Assembly (NCBI RefSeq): GCF_000934755.1
Contig: NZ_KN882175.1
Coordinates: 681,261-745,260, forward strand
DNA from: Desulfonatronovibrio magnus
GTDB taxonomy: Bacteria > Desulfobacterota > Desulfovibrionia > Desulfovibrionales > Desulfonatronovibrionaceae
DNA length: 64,000 nucleotides
Direction: 5' to 3'
Both the position numbers and the translations under genes were made by a program. Shown here in pieces: positions 1-8,744 of this stretch. The stretch's first letter is position 1. Each line of letters begins with the position of its first letter. The notes below the pieces were generated by a model that ran no database searches, was not told the DNA's origin, and was given only the letters and a program-made list of their open reading frames with translations.

Positions 1-2601
1 GTCGATATCAAGAAGAATGATTGATAAAGGCTCGCGGGAGCGATTGACCCTGAGGATCTCATTGTCCAGAATCCGTTCAATTTTCATCCGGTTATAGACA
101 CCAGTCAGGCTGTCAGTAATGGACAGTTTTTCAAGCTCTCTGGTTTTTACAGCCAGATCCCTGTGGGCATCGGCAATCTCCCGATTCAATCTGAAAAGCT
201 TGCGGTTCCAGTATAGAAAAAAAGCCACAAGAAAAGATGCCACCACCCCAATCTGCCATACCAGGGCATAATCAATGCCCTGCTCATACCTGATGGATAT
301 CCACTGCCGGACGATACTGTTTATTTCCTGAGAAGAAAGATCATCTATGGCCTTGTCAATAATATTTAACAATTCCGGTTGTTCCGGACTGACCCCTACT
401 CTGAAAAATTCTTTATATGGAGTCTGACCTGCTATTTTAAGGTCATACAGACCCATCTCATGAATTTTAGAACTAACCAGATGCATGTTACCAATGGCAA
501 TATCAGCTTCGCGCTTAGAAACCCCTCTCAAAGCCTGCTCCAGTGTTTCAAAGACCACTGTTTCGATTTCAGGATAATTGGTCAGAATAAAATTTTTTAT
601 GGGATCGCCCTGCACAACTGCCAGTTTGTCCCACACAATGGAACTCAAATCTGGTATGTAGGTATGCTGATCCCTGGAAACCAGAACTGTCAGTGACTCA
701 AGGTATGGCTTGGAGAGAAGCATGGCACCCTGATCCAGACCAGTATCACGTGCAATTGTCAGGATGTCACACTCGCCCTGTTCATAAAGAGTTATACTTT
801 CTTCCCATGTGCTGGCAGCCTGGACATAAAAAGGGACATTAATACGTTCTTCCATCATTTGCATAATGCCGGCTACCATTCCATCGTAATGATTGTTATC
901 CCTTATCTCTTCAAAGGGTTGCCAGGATGGATTGACACACAGCCTGATGGAGTCTTTGGAATCAAGGTAATTCATTTCAGCTGTGCTCAGATTCAGTGAT
1001 GACTTATCTTTAGCTTGTTCTGTTCTAAACCATTGGTCCCTCAGAGAGGATATCTCTTCCCTGGTTATAACATTCATGGTTTTATGCAGTATGCTGTGCA
1101 ACAATTCCTGCTCATGATGTACTCCCACGGAAACCGGTGTTGAGCCTAAGACATCCGTCTCCAGAATGGGAATATTTACCAGATCCATAAGCAGATACCT
1201 GTTGATCAGATAATCAAATACAGGTTTTTCAGACAAGGCTGCGTCTGCCCTGCCCGATGAAACGGCATCAAGACACCTTAAAGGGTTATCCAGAGCCAGA
1301 ATGTTAATTTCAGGGAAATAATACTCCAGAATTTCATGATAGTAAAAATCTTTTGGTACGGCCACTGTTTTACCCTTCAAGTCACTCAATTCATTGATAT
1401 CATCTTCCTCCCCCCTTCTGACCACAATACCTGATAAAAAATTGAAGTATGGTTCTGTAAACAGGATAAAATGTTCTCTTTTATCTGTTCTGACCACATC
1501 TCCCAGGATATCTATCTCTTTAGTCTGCAGCATACTCAAGAATTCGTTCCAGGTTGGTCCGCTAATATATCTGAACTCAATTCCCATCTTTTGAGCAAGC
1601 AGATCCATATAATCTATGACAAAACCTCTCGGCTGACCGTTTTCATTAAAATTGAAAGGTGCCCAATGCTTTAGATTGCTGACGGTAAGAACGGGATTGT
1701 CCAGTAAAAACTGTATCTCCTGTGCGGAAAATTGTGGCCTGCTCTGATCCTCTATGGAAAACCACTTTTCACCCAGCCTGATTTTTTCATTTTCTGGAAT
1801 TGAATCCATGGCCTTTTGCATGATATCCCGCAATGGAGCCATGTCTTTGCGAACTGAAATATAAAGACCCTGGGGGCCAAGCTCTGGTACCCTTGTCTCT
1901 CCAACAACCTTGAGGTCATAAAGAAAATTGGTTGTCATCAAATAGGAAACACTTCCATGGTATCCAATATATGCATCAGCATGGCCGTAACTCACAGCCC
2001 TGAGGCCTTCCAGAACATTTACAACCTGGTAACGATGAATCTCTGGAAAATGCTGCTTTAGTACGCTTTCCTGAACATACCCACTGGCTACGGCCACTGT
2101 CTTGCCCTTGAGGTCTTCAAAATTATTTATGGACTCATCATTGCGATGAGTTACAATAACATAGGGCAAAACAAGAAACGGCTCTGTAAAAAGCATATAC
2201 TCGGCTCTTTCATCAGAGTACCAGAGGGAAGGAAGCAGGTCGATTTTATCTTCACGGAAAAGCTGCAGAAGTTCAGCCCAGGTATAACCATTTATATATT
2301 CAAACGAGATGCCCAGCCTTTCACCAAGAAGCTCCAGATGCTCAATGGCATACCCATGAGGTTCTCCATGGCGGCTGAAATCAAAAGGAGGCCAGTCATC
2401 TTCATTACCTACCCGGATAACTGGATGTTGCCTTAAAAAATCTACCTCTTCCTGTGTCAGGCTGATATCGGCATGAACACCGGAAAGTGATTGTGATGCC
2501 TGGGCTGATTGAAAAGAAGAAACTGACCAGTGCTGCAAAAATGGAAAAACGAATGTAAAAAGTAATAGCCAGAAAAAAATCAAAAATATTTTTTTAAACA
2601 T
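1..2601 (-). CDS. Triple solute-binding-domain membrane diguanylate cyclase (partial)
   Basis: The reading frame is open from the ATG at 2601 to the window edge (867 codons, no stop), so the 3' end is missing. The N-terminus (MFKKIFLIFFWLLLF) is a signal or anchor segment. Three successive periplasmic SBP_bac_3-type modules follow, at about residues 45-270, 285-510 and 525-755. Each opens with a similar phrase, such as LTQEEVDFLRQHPVIRV then PPF, FSAQEIQFLLDNPVL, and LSTAEMNYLDSKDSIRL. A transmembrane helix (near YALVWQIGVVASFLVAFFLY) and a short coiled linker lead into the start of a GGDEF domain (LTGVYNR, then SIILLDID at the edge). The inferred role is an inner-membrane sensor of amino-acid-like ligands controlling cyclic-di-GMP. 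The GGDEF signature itself lies outside the window, so catalytic competence cannot be judged. The gene diverges from rtcB. Confidence 0.85.
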   Translation of the reverse strand, partial: MFKKIFLIFFWLLLFTFVFPFLQHWSVSSFQSAQASQSLSGVHADISLTQEEVDFLRQHPVIRVGNEDDWPPFDFSRHGEPHGYAIEHLELLGERLGISFEYINGYTWAELLQLFREDKIDLLPSLWYSDERAEYMLFTEPFLVLPYVIVTHRNDESINNFEDLKGKTVAVASGYVQESVLKQHFPEIHRYQVVNVLEGLRAVSYGHADAYIGYHGSVSYLMTTNFLYDLKVVGETRVPELGPQGLYISVRKDMAPLRDIMQKAMDSIPENEKIRLGEKWFSIEDQSRPQFSAQEIQFLLDNPVLTVSNLKHWAPFNFNENGQPRGFVIDYMDLLAQKMGIEFRYISGPTWNEFLSMLQTKEIDILGDVVRTDKREHFILFTEPYFNFLSGIVVRRGEEDDINELSDLKGKTVAVPKDFYYHEILEYYFPEINILALDNPLRCLDAVSSGRADAALSEKPVFDYLINRYLLMDLVNIPILETDVLGSTPVSVGVHHEQELLHSILHKTMNVITREEISSLRDQWFRTEQAKDKSSLNLSTAEMNYLDSKDSIRLCVNPSWQPFEEIRDNNHYDGMVAGIMQMMEERINVPFYVQAASTWEESITLYEQGECDILTIARDTGLDQGAMLLSKPYLESLTVLVSRDQHTYIPDLSSIVWDKLAVVQGDPIKNFILTNYPEIETVVFETLEQALRGVSKREADIAIGNMHLVSSKIHEMGLYDLKIAGQTPYKEFFRVGVSPEQPELLNIIDKAIDDLSSQEINSIVRQWISIRYEQGIDYALVWQIGVVASFLVAFFLYWNRKLFRLNREIADAHRDLAVKTRELEKLSITDSLTGVYNRMKIERILDNEILRVNRSREPLSIILLDID

Positions 2602-2900
2602 GAAAAGACCTGAGTTAGTAAAATTAAACGACTTAGAACAATCAGACAGAGCCATTTTTCCTGAGAAACTATGCTGAGCAAAAAAATTGCCACCAGGAAA
2701 AAACTTCTTAACTGCCTGCTTCTATTTTTACATACCCCAAAACAGCCAGACTCGCAACTAATCTCATTTTACTGTAATGCGTGTATAAATTTGACAATCT
2801 CTGCTGCCATAATTACAGAATTAAATCTTGCACGCTGAACTTCAGCAGACAAAGTCCATAACATCGAAAAAATGATCTCAAACCATTAGGCTGCTCAACT

Positions 2901-4331
2901 ATGTCAGAGACTCAATTAGCACAACAATCTTCCACTTCGTACATGCTTGAGCCAACAGGCAATATGCGTGTACCGGCCATCTTATACACGGACGATGTGC
3001 TTCTGAGCCGAATGGAAGAAGATGTTTTGCGCCAGGTAGCCAATGTGGCTTCGCTCCCTGGCATTGTAAAAGCTTCCATGGCCATGCCGGACGCCCATAG
3101 CGGATATGGCTTTCCCATTGGCGGTGTTGGTGCTTTTGACCCTGAAAAGGGTGGTGTTGTTTCTGCAGGCGGAGTTGGTTTTGACATATCATGTGGTGTA
3201 AGGACCATACTCACTGGAATTCACAAGGATGAGGTTAATGCCCAACGTAAATTAATTGCTGACTTGCTCTTTCAAAATATTCCTGCAGGACTGGGTGTAG
3301 GAGGCTCTATCAAGCTGGGCAAGCGTGAAATTGACAGAATGCTCGGCAAAGGTGCTGCCTGGGCTGTCAAAAATGGATATGGCTGCCTGCAGGATCTTGA
3401 AATGTGCGAAGAAGGCGGCACCATGCAGGGAGCTGTTCCTGAATATGTTTCTGACAAGGCCAAACAGCGACAGGCCAGGGAAATGGGAACCCTTGGCTCA
3501 GGCAACCATTACTTGGAAGTTCAAAGCATTGATCATATTTATGATCATGAAGCAGCGCAGGCTTTTGGTCTAATCAAAGACAACGTAGTTGTAAGCATAC
3601 ATTGCGGTTCACGCGGCCTGGGACATCAGGTGGCTACAGACTATATTCGGCTTATGCAGGCTCAAGCTTCAAAACATAAGCTGCATCTTCCTGATCGTGA
3701 TCTTGCCTGTGCCCCAATAAATTCTGAACTGGGAAACCGGTATCTCGGAGCCATGCGAGCAGCCATAAACTGTGCTCTGGCCAACCGTCAGATCATCACA
3801 CATTTAATGCGCGAGGCCTTTCAGACTATTTTTCCAGAAGCGCGTATGCCACTTTTATATGATGTTTCTCACAACACCTGCCGTGAAGAGATGCACATGA
3901 TAAATAATGTCAGGACCAGGCTTTTTGTTCACCGTAAAGGCGCTACAAGAGCCCTTGGCCCAGGCGCAGCTGAACTTCCACAACCTTACAGGCAGACAGG
4001 GCAGCCAGTACTTGTGGGAGGAAGCATGGGAACAGCATCCTATGTTCTAACTGGAACTTTGGAAAGCGCACAACTCAGCTTCAGCTCTGCCTGTCATGGT
4101 GCCGGCAGGACCATGAGCCGCAAGCAGGCAGGCAAGCAGTTCAAGACTGCAGGACTCATCAGTTCATTGCTCGAGCAAGGCATTGAAATCAGAGGGCATT
4201 CCCTGAGGGGACTGGCTGAAGAAGCACCCAAAGCATACAAAGATGTAAACAGAGTCATCCAGGTCACCCACGATGCCGGTCTGGCAAAAAAAGTTGCACG
4301 ACTAAGCCCTGTAATCAGCATCAAGGGATGA
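2901..4331 (+). CDS. rtcB: RNA-splicing ligase RtcB
   Basis: A 476-residue protein with the full set of RtcB signatures: GVGFDISCGVR (metal-binding Asp and Cys), GTLGSGNHYLEVQ, SIHCGSRGLGHQV, YDVSHNTC, HRKGATRA, GGSMGTASYVL and SACHGAGRTMSR, which holds the histidine that is guanylylated in characterised RtcB enzymes. RtcB joins 2',3'-cyclic-phosphate or 3'-phosphate RNA ends to 5'-OH ends using GTP and Mn2+, acting in tRNA or rRNA repair. No archease gene is adjacent. The start at 2901 has only a weak ribosome-binding site. A TTGACA box at 2791-2796 may belong to its promoter, but no good -10 box is visible. The gene stands alone and is followed by a family A repeat. Confidence 0.95.
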   Translation: MSETQLAQQSSTSYMLEPTGNMRVPAILYTDDVLLSRMEEDVLRQVANVASLPGIVKASMAMPDAHSGYGFPIGGVGAFDPEKGGVVSAGGVGFDISCGVRTILTGIHKDEVNAQRKLIADLLFQNIPAGLGVGGSIKLGKREIDRMLGKGAAWAVKNGYGCLQDLEMCEEGGTMQGAVPEYVSDKAKQRQAREMGTLGSGNHYLEVQSIDHIYDHEAAQAFGLIKDNVVVSIHCGSRGLGHQVATDYIRLMQAQASKHKLHLPDRDLACAPINSELGNRYLGAMRAAINCALANRQIITHLMREAFQTIFPEARMPLLYDVSHNTCREEMHMINNVRTRLFVHRKGATRALGPGAAELPQPYRQTGQPVLVGGSMGTASYVLTGTLESAQLSFSSACHGAGRTMSRKQAGKQFKTAGLISSLLEQGIEIRGHSLRGLAEEAPKAYKDVNRVIQVTHDAGLAKKVARLSPVISIKG

Positions 4332-4397
4332 ATACTGGGTGTATGCCAATATTTGAACCAAATTAAAAAATTTTGTAGTAGTTTAACCTTGAATTAA

Positions 4398-4538
4398 CAC
4401 TACAGCGACACTTTTTAAGCTGGAGGGGACTGGCTCTTTTGCCGCCGGATAAGTCTGCCTATTTTACGATTTAAGGCTGGCAAAAGTGCCTGTTCCCGGT
4501 TGCCGAGGCAATTATTTGCGCAAAGTGTCGCTGCAGTG
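4398..4538. repeat. Family A inverted-repeat element, copy A1
   Basis: A 141-bp element bounded by 17-bp inverted ends: CACTACAGCGACACTTT on the left and AAAGTGTCGCTGCAGTG on the right, with one mismatch. The interior carries GGGGACTGGCTCTTTTGCC and a partly complementary GGCAAAAGTGCCTGTTCCC, so the whole can fold into a long hairpin. No reading frame is present. Related copies lie at 27435, 33545, 38548 and 39760. It looks like a MITE or other non-autonomous mobile element and fills most of the rtcB-FKBP gap. Confidence 0.8.
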
Positions 4539-4615
4539 ATAAGAAATCAATGGTCTGAACTGTTGCGAAATTTTAAACCGCCCCGCATTACAGGGGCAAA
4601 AACAAGGAGTTATAG

Positions 4616-5041
4616 ATGTCGAAAGTACAGGATGGAACTAAAGTCAAGGTGCACTACACTGGCAAACTCAACGATGGAACAGTATTCGATACTTCCAAGG
4701 AAAGAGATCCTTTAGAATTTACAGTTGGACAGGGACAGGTAATTCAGGGATTTGAGGACGCTGTGCGGGGTATGGAAACCGGAGACAGCAAGGAAGTAAC
4801 TGTAGCCTGCGAACAGGCTTATGGCCAGCGCCGTGAAGATATGATTCTGGAAGTTCCCAAGGATAAGTTTCCGTCTGAAATTCCCATGACTGTGGGTCAG
4901 CAGCTTATGCTCAGGCACCCTGAAGGTCAGGAATTTCCAGCGTTTATCGTGGAAGTTAAGGATGAGGCAGTAACTCTTGATGCAAATCATCCTCTTGCCG
5001 GTGAAGAACTTAACTTTGAAATTGAACTTCTTCAGCAATAA
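4616..5041 (+). CDS. FKBP-type peptidyl-prolyl isomerase, SlyD-like
   Basis: A 141-residue cytoplasmic protein. The N-terminal FKBP half contains VKVHYTGKLNDGTVFDTS and FTVGQGQVIQGFEDAVRGM. An inserted flap of about residues 70-125 resembles the IF chaperone domain of SlyD-type isomerases, and the C-terminus (LAGEELNFEIELLQQ) restores the FKBP fold. The histidine- and cysteine-rich metal-binding tail of E. coli SlyD is absent. It should catalyse cis-trans isomerisation of Xaa-Pro bonds and act as a folding chaperone. The start at 4616 is supported by an AAGGAG ribosome-binding site just upstream. It appears monocistronic. Confidence 0.92.
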   Translation: MSKVQDGTKVKVHYTGKLNDGTVFDTSKERDPLEFTVGQGQVIQGFEDAVRGMETGDSKEVTVACEQAYGQRREDMILEVPKDKFPSEIPMTVGQQLMLRHPEGQEFPAFIVEVKDEAVTLDANHPLAGEELNFEIELLQQ

Positions 5042-5064
5042 TACCAGCAGCAGGCTCAACCCTA

Positions 5065-5107
5065 ACTCTCACAGACTCGCCTATTCACATGGCCAGTCTG
5101 TGAGAGT
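5065..5107. terminator. Perfect 13-bp inverted repeat after the FKBP gene
   Basis: ACTCTCACAGACT (5065-5077) pairs perfectly with AGTCTGTGAGAGT (5095-5107) around a 17-nt loop. It sits 24 nt after the FKBP stop codon, where a terminator is expected, but no U-tract follows on either strand. Termination is therefore a guess based on position and stem strength. Confidence 0.45.
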
Positions 5108-5137
5108 GACAAAAACAACAATGACCAATGTCCCCAA

Positions 5138-5348
5138 TCTTCAACCTTGAGCCTCCTACCCTTCAACCCCTTCAGCCTCCTACCCTTCAGCCTTCAACCC
5201 TTCAACCCTTCAGCCTTCAACCTTCTTCCCTTCAACCTTCAGCCTTCAGCCTTCTTCCCTTCAGCCTCCTACCCTTCAGCCTTCAGCCTTCAGCCTTTAG
5301 CCTTTAGCCTTCAGCCTCCTACCCTTCAGCCTTCTCCCAGCCTTCTTC
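5138..5348. repeat. Tandem array of CTTCAGC-like 7-8-mers
   Basis: About 200 bp of tandem short units, chiefly CTTCAGC, CTTTAGC and CTTCAAC variants with period 7, mixed with some 8-base CCCTTCAA units and CCTCCTACC spacers. It lies between the convergent FKBP and rel genes. The apparent open frame inside (rich in Leu, Pro, Phe and Ser) is simply repeat translation. Two other heptamer arrays with different units occur at 21131 and 24223. Confidence 0.85.
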
Positions 5349-5359
5349 CTTAGGGCAGA

Positions 5360-7513
5360 CTATTCGCTCAGCCTTGTAACTTCCACCACTTCCTTCAGCT
5401 TGCGCAGTTTGCCGATACTGTCATAAAGATGAGATGAATCATGCACCATGACTGTAAAAAGCAACTCACTCTTGCCGTCCACATTTGACTTGAATGATCC
5501 GGAGTCAATGTTAACATCTTCCTTGGTCAAAAGTGTGCTTATTTTGGCCAGAACTCCCTTTTGATTGGCGCAGATTATCTTGACCTTGGCCGGAAAAGAT
5601 TTATGCAGCTCGCTTTCCCAGAAAACCTCAATCTGTCTTTCAGGCTCCATCTCCTGAACATTCTGGCAATCAGTAGTATGGATGGCTACGCCGCGTCCCC
5701 GACTGATATAACCCACAATTGGATCTCCAGGCAGAGGATTACAGCACTGGGCAAACCTGACCATTACATCGCCAACACCCTTGATCCTGATACCTTCCTT
5801 TTTCGCTCCGGGATGAACAGCCTTTTCTTCGAATTTTTGCTCTTCCTGGATCAGGGATTCATCTTTTACCTCTTCTTCTCTCGGCAAAAGTTTGTTAAGA
5901 ACCTGTCGCGGTGTTATGCGGGCATAACCAATGGCTGACAGCAAATCCTCTTCTGAATTTAATGAATAGTCTGCTGCAATTTCTTTAAAACGACCTTTCT
6001 TAAATGCCTGATTGATATTAATGCCAAGCTTTCGCCCTTCTTTATCCAGCACCTCTCTGGCCAGACTTATACTCTGTTGACGTTCTTCATTGCGAATCCA
6101 TTGTTTGATGCGGGTTCTGGCCTTGGCGGTCTTGACCAGTTTCAGCCAGTCTCTGCTTGGATGCCGGTGCGGATCTGTTATAATCTCAACTGTATCGCCA
6201 TTTTTTAGCTTGGAATTAAGAGGTACCAGCTTGCCGTTAACCCTTGCTCCGGAACATCTGTCGCCCACTTCTGAATGGATCAGATAAGCAAAATCAATGG
6301 GTGTTGCCCCTTCGGGCAATTCCTTGACCTGTCCCCTCGGAGTAAAAACATAAACCTCGTCCTCAAAAAGATCAAAACGCAAAGAGGCCATAAACTCACG
6401 TGGATCTTTCAGTTCTTCCTGCCAGTCCAGAATCTGCCGCAGCCAGTTGAATCTCTCGGCATCCTTTTCATTGAGTTTGCCATCCTCTTTGTATTTCCAG
6501 TGAGAGGCAACACCAAACTCAGCCATCTTGTGCATCTCATCAGTTCTGATCTGAATCTCTACCCGCTCACCATCAGGTCCAATGACTGTGGTATGCAGGC
6601 TCTGATACATATTGGCCTTGGGCATGGATATATAGTCTTTAAATCGGCCAGGCACAGGCTTCCATATGGAATGGACAAGCCCCAGTACTGCGTAGCAATC
6701 TTTTATACTGTCCACAATGACCCTGAAGGCGATGACGTCGTATACCTGATCCAGTGTCAGACCCTGCTGCATCATTTTATGGTAAATACTGTAAACATGC
6801 TTCAGGCGACCGGAAATTTTTCCTGAAATCTGATTTTTCTTAAGCACATCTTCAATAAACGTACAAACCTTCTGAATATACTGATCTCCAACGTACTCAT
6901 GCTTTTTCAGTCCCTCTTCCACCTGAAAGTACACGTCAGGTTTGAGATATCTGAGACTCAAGTCTTCCAGTTTGATCTTTATGCGGTACAGCCCCAGACG
7001 GTTGGCCAGCGGAGCATAAATATCCATGGTTTCCTGGGCCACCATCTTCTGTTTTATTGGCTTTTGGAACTCCAGCGTGCTCATGTTATGAATTCGATCA
7101 GCCAGTTTAACCATGATCACCCGGATATCGTCGGCCATGGCCAGGATCATTTTCCTGATATTTTCAGCCTGGGCTTCTTCCTTGGACTCAAAACTCATTT
7201 TACCGATTTTGGTTACACCACTGACAATTTTGGCAACATCGCGGCCAAACTGATCATCAATCTCCTCCATAGTGGCTTTGGTGTCTTCCACAGTATCATG
7301 CAGAAGCCCCGCAGCTATGGTTGGAGCATCAAGGCGCATTTCAGCAAGAATATTGGATACTTCTAAGGGGTGGGAAAGGTATGGTTCACCACTCAGGCGA
7401 ATCTGTCCGGCGTGGGCTGCTGCTGAAAAAACATAGGCTTTCTGTATAAGAGCCTGGTCAGGTCCGGAAAGATAAGCTCCAGCCTTATCCAGTATTTCAT
7501 TAATTCTGATCAT
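5360..7513 (-). CDS. rel: Bifunctional (p)ppGpp synthetase/hydrolase Rel/SpoT
   Basis: A 717-residue long RSH protein. The HD hydrolase domain is near residues 30-180, with LLHDTVEDT carrying the metal-binding His-Asp. The synthetase domain is at about 235-360, with GRFKDYI and EIQIRT. The RFKD form of the RXKD motif is the one found in bifunctional enzymes rather than in synthetase-only RelA. A TGS domain (VYVFTPRGQVKELPEGATP) is at about 390-450 and an ACT domain occupies the last 75 residues. It makes and degrades the stringent-response alarmone. Its start lies 14 bp inside the 3' end of mltA, so translation is probably coupled. It is the last gene of the nadK-DUF89-mltA-rel unit, followed by a tandem heptamer array. 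Confidence 0.95.
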   Translation of the reverse strand: MIRINEILDKAGAYLSGPDQALIQKAYVFSAAAHAGQIRLSGEPYLSHPLEVSNILAEMRLDAPTIAAGLLHDTVEDTKATMEEIDDQFGRDVAKIVSGVTKIGKMSFESKEEAQAENIRKMILAMADDIRVIMVKLADRIHNMSTLEFQKPIKQKMVAQETMDIYAPLANRLGLYRIKIKLEDLSLRYLKPDVYFQVEEGLKKHEYVGDQYIQKVCTFIEDVLKKNQISGKISGRLKHVYSIYHKMMQQGLTLDQVYDVIAFRVIVDSIKDCYAVLGLVHSIWKPVPGRFKDYISMPKANMYQSLHTTVIGPDGERVEIQIRTDEMHKMAEFGVASHWKYKEDGKLNEKDAERFNWLRQILDWQEELKDPREFMASLRFDLFEDEVYVFTPRGQVKELPEGATPIDFAYLIHSEVGDRCSGARVNGKLVPLNSKLKNGDTVEIITDPHRHPSRDWLKLVKTAKARTRIKQWIRNEERQQSISLAREVLDKEGRKLGININQAFKKGRFKEIAADYSLNSEEDLLSAIGYARITPRQVLNKLLPREEEVKDESLIQEEQKFEEKAVHPGAKKEGIRIKGVGDVMVRFAQCCNPLPGDPIVGYISRGRGVAIHTTDCQNVQEMEPERQIEVFWESELHKSFPAKVKIICANQKGVLAKISTLLTKEDVNIDSGSFKSNVDGKSELLFTVMVHDSSHLYDSIGKLRKLKEVVEVTRLSE

Positions 7514-8744
7514 TTTTTTTAACCATAAAATACACTGTTGCCCTGTCTCTCATTTTTCCGGCCAGAAATTCTGCACGCTGGCCAAACCCGGTAAAAAGAT
7601 CAAGATGCCTGCCACGGATTGCACCGCCTGTATCCTGAGCAAAGACGGGACCTGAAACATAGTTGTTCCGACCACCATAAGCGGGCAAAACAGCATCCAT
7701 AATCATTGCAGATCCCCAGGGAATAACAGCAGGATCGCTGGCCACGCTCACAAAAGGCGTAAGAATCTGGCCCGTGGACCCATAAGGCCCTTCATCATGC
7801 AGGTGAAAAAAAATATAGCTGGGATTGGTGTTTAAAAATTCCTGAATCTTGTCTGGATTATCCTCGAGCACAGCCCTGATGGACTGCATGCTCACTTCGC
7901 TCTGCTTAAGATAACCCATTTCCACCATAACTCTGCCCAGCGCAACATAGCGCAATCCATTCCGGCCGGCATAGAGCACATGTTCGTATTGTCCATCTGG
8001 ATACCTTAGCCTGCCCGATCCCTGGATATGCAGAAAAAAAAGATCCACAGGATCATCCACCCAGGCCAGTTCAAGTCCTCTTCCGTAAAGTACCTTTTTT
8101 TGATCAATACTTTTGCGGTCATAATATGGTGCAATTCCATTGTCTGTCTGGCGGTAAACAAGGGTCTGACCCTGCCAGCGGGGATGAAAGCGCCCCAGGT
8201 CAATAGAAAAAAGATCACAGGGAACAGCATAAATCGGCCAGGAGTAATTATGATCTTCATACCTGGAAGCTTCCAACAAGGGCTCATAATATCCGGTGAG
8301 CAAAACATCGGGGTTTACCTTGTAAAAATCAAAATAATACCTGAGCAATTCGGGATTGTCATCAAGTTCCGGCAGCAAAAAGAGCAAAGTCTCCATAGTT
8401 TGGGTAATGTCCTGCCATTGCAGGCATAACTCTGGGCGACAAATGGCGTCAGCCTCCTGTTTTCTTGTGTTCAGGTAGACAAGACTCCGCTCTATGGCTT
8501 CTTGTAACTCCAGCCAGCTTGCAATCCCCTGGTTCTTTAAACCTGCAGACAAGACATCCAGCACATGTCTATCATCAGCAGGAATAAAATACAGATCAGG
8601 CTTAAGCTCAGGTTCAGGATCAGGATCAGGTTCCACAACTTTGGGGGCGCATCCCCAAAAAATCAAAACAAGCAGACTCAAGCACACCATCCCTGCAAAC
8701 CTGGTGACTACATCAAGGCTGTTCCAGCGTGTAGTTTTACTCAT
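7500..8744 (-). CDS. mltA: Membrane-bound lytic murein transglycosylase A (MltA)
   Basis: A 414-residue lipoprotein. The N-terminus has a hydrophobic stretch ending in LIFWGC, an unusual lipobox with Trp at -2, followed by an acidic Pro-rich linker (EPDPDPEPELKPD). The MltA barrel domain follows (LLTGYYEPLLEAS, IQGSGRL), and the 3D domain at the C-terminus has FAQDTGGAIRGRHLDLF with the catalytic aspartate motif. It cleaves peptidoglycan glycan strands to 1,6-anhydromuramyl products at the inner face of the outer membrane. The ATG overlaps the stop of the upstream DUF89-like gene (ATGA), and its own 3' end overlaps the rel start by 14 bp. Confidence 0.92.
   Translation of the reverse strand: MSKTTRWNSLDVVTRFAGMVCLSLLVLIFWGCAPKVVEPDPDPEPELKPDLYFIPADDRHVLDVLSAGLKNQGIASWLELQEAIERSLVYLNTRKQEADAICRPELCLQWQDITQTMETLLFLLPELDDNPELLRYYFDFYKVNPDVLLTGYYEPLLEASRYEDHNYSWPIYAVPCDLFSIDLGRFHPRWQGQTLVYRQTDNGIAPYYDRKSIDQKKVLYGRGLELAWVDDPVDLFFLHIQGSGRLRYPDGQYEHVLYAGRNGLRYVALGRVMVEMGYLKQSEVSMQSIRAVLEDNPDKIQEFLNTNPSYIFFHLHDEGPYGSTGQILTPFVSVASDPAVIPWGSAMIMDAVLPAYGGRNNYVSGPVFAQDTGGAIRGRHLDLFTGFGQRAEFLAGKMRDRATVYFMVKKNDQN

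Noticed and set aside
5147-5353. A 68-codon Pro/Leu/Phe/Ser-rich open frame
   Set aside because: It is the translation of the heptamer/octamer tandem array; no ribosome-binding site and no non-repetitive content.
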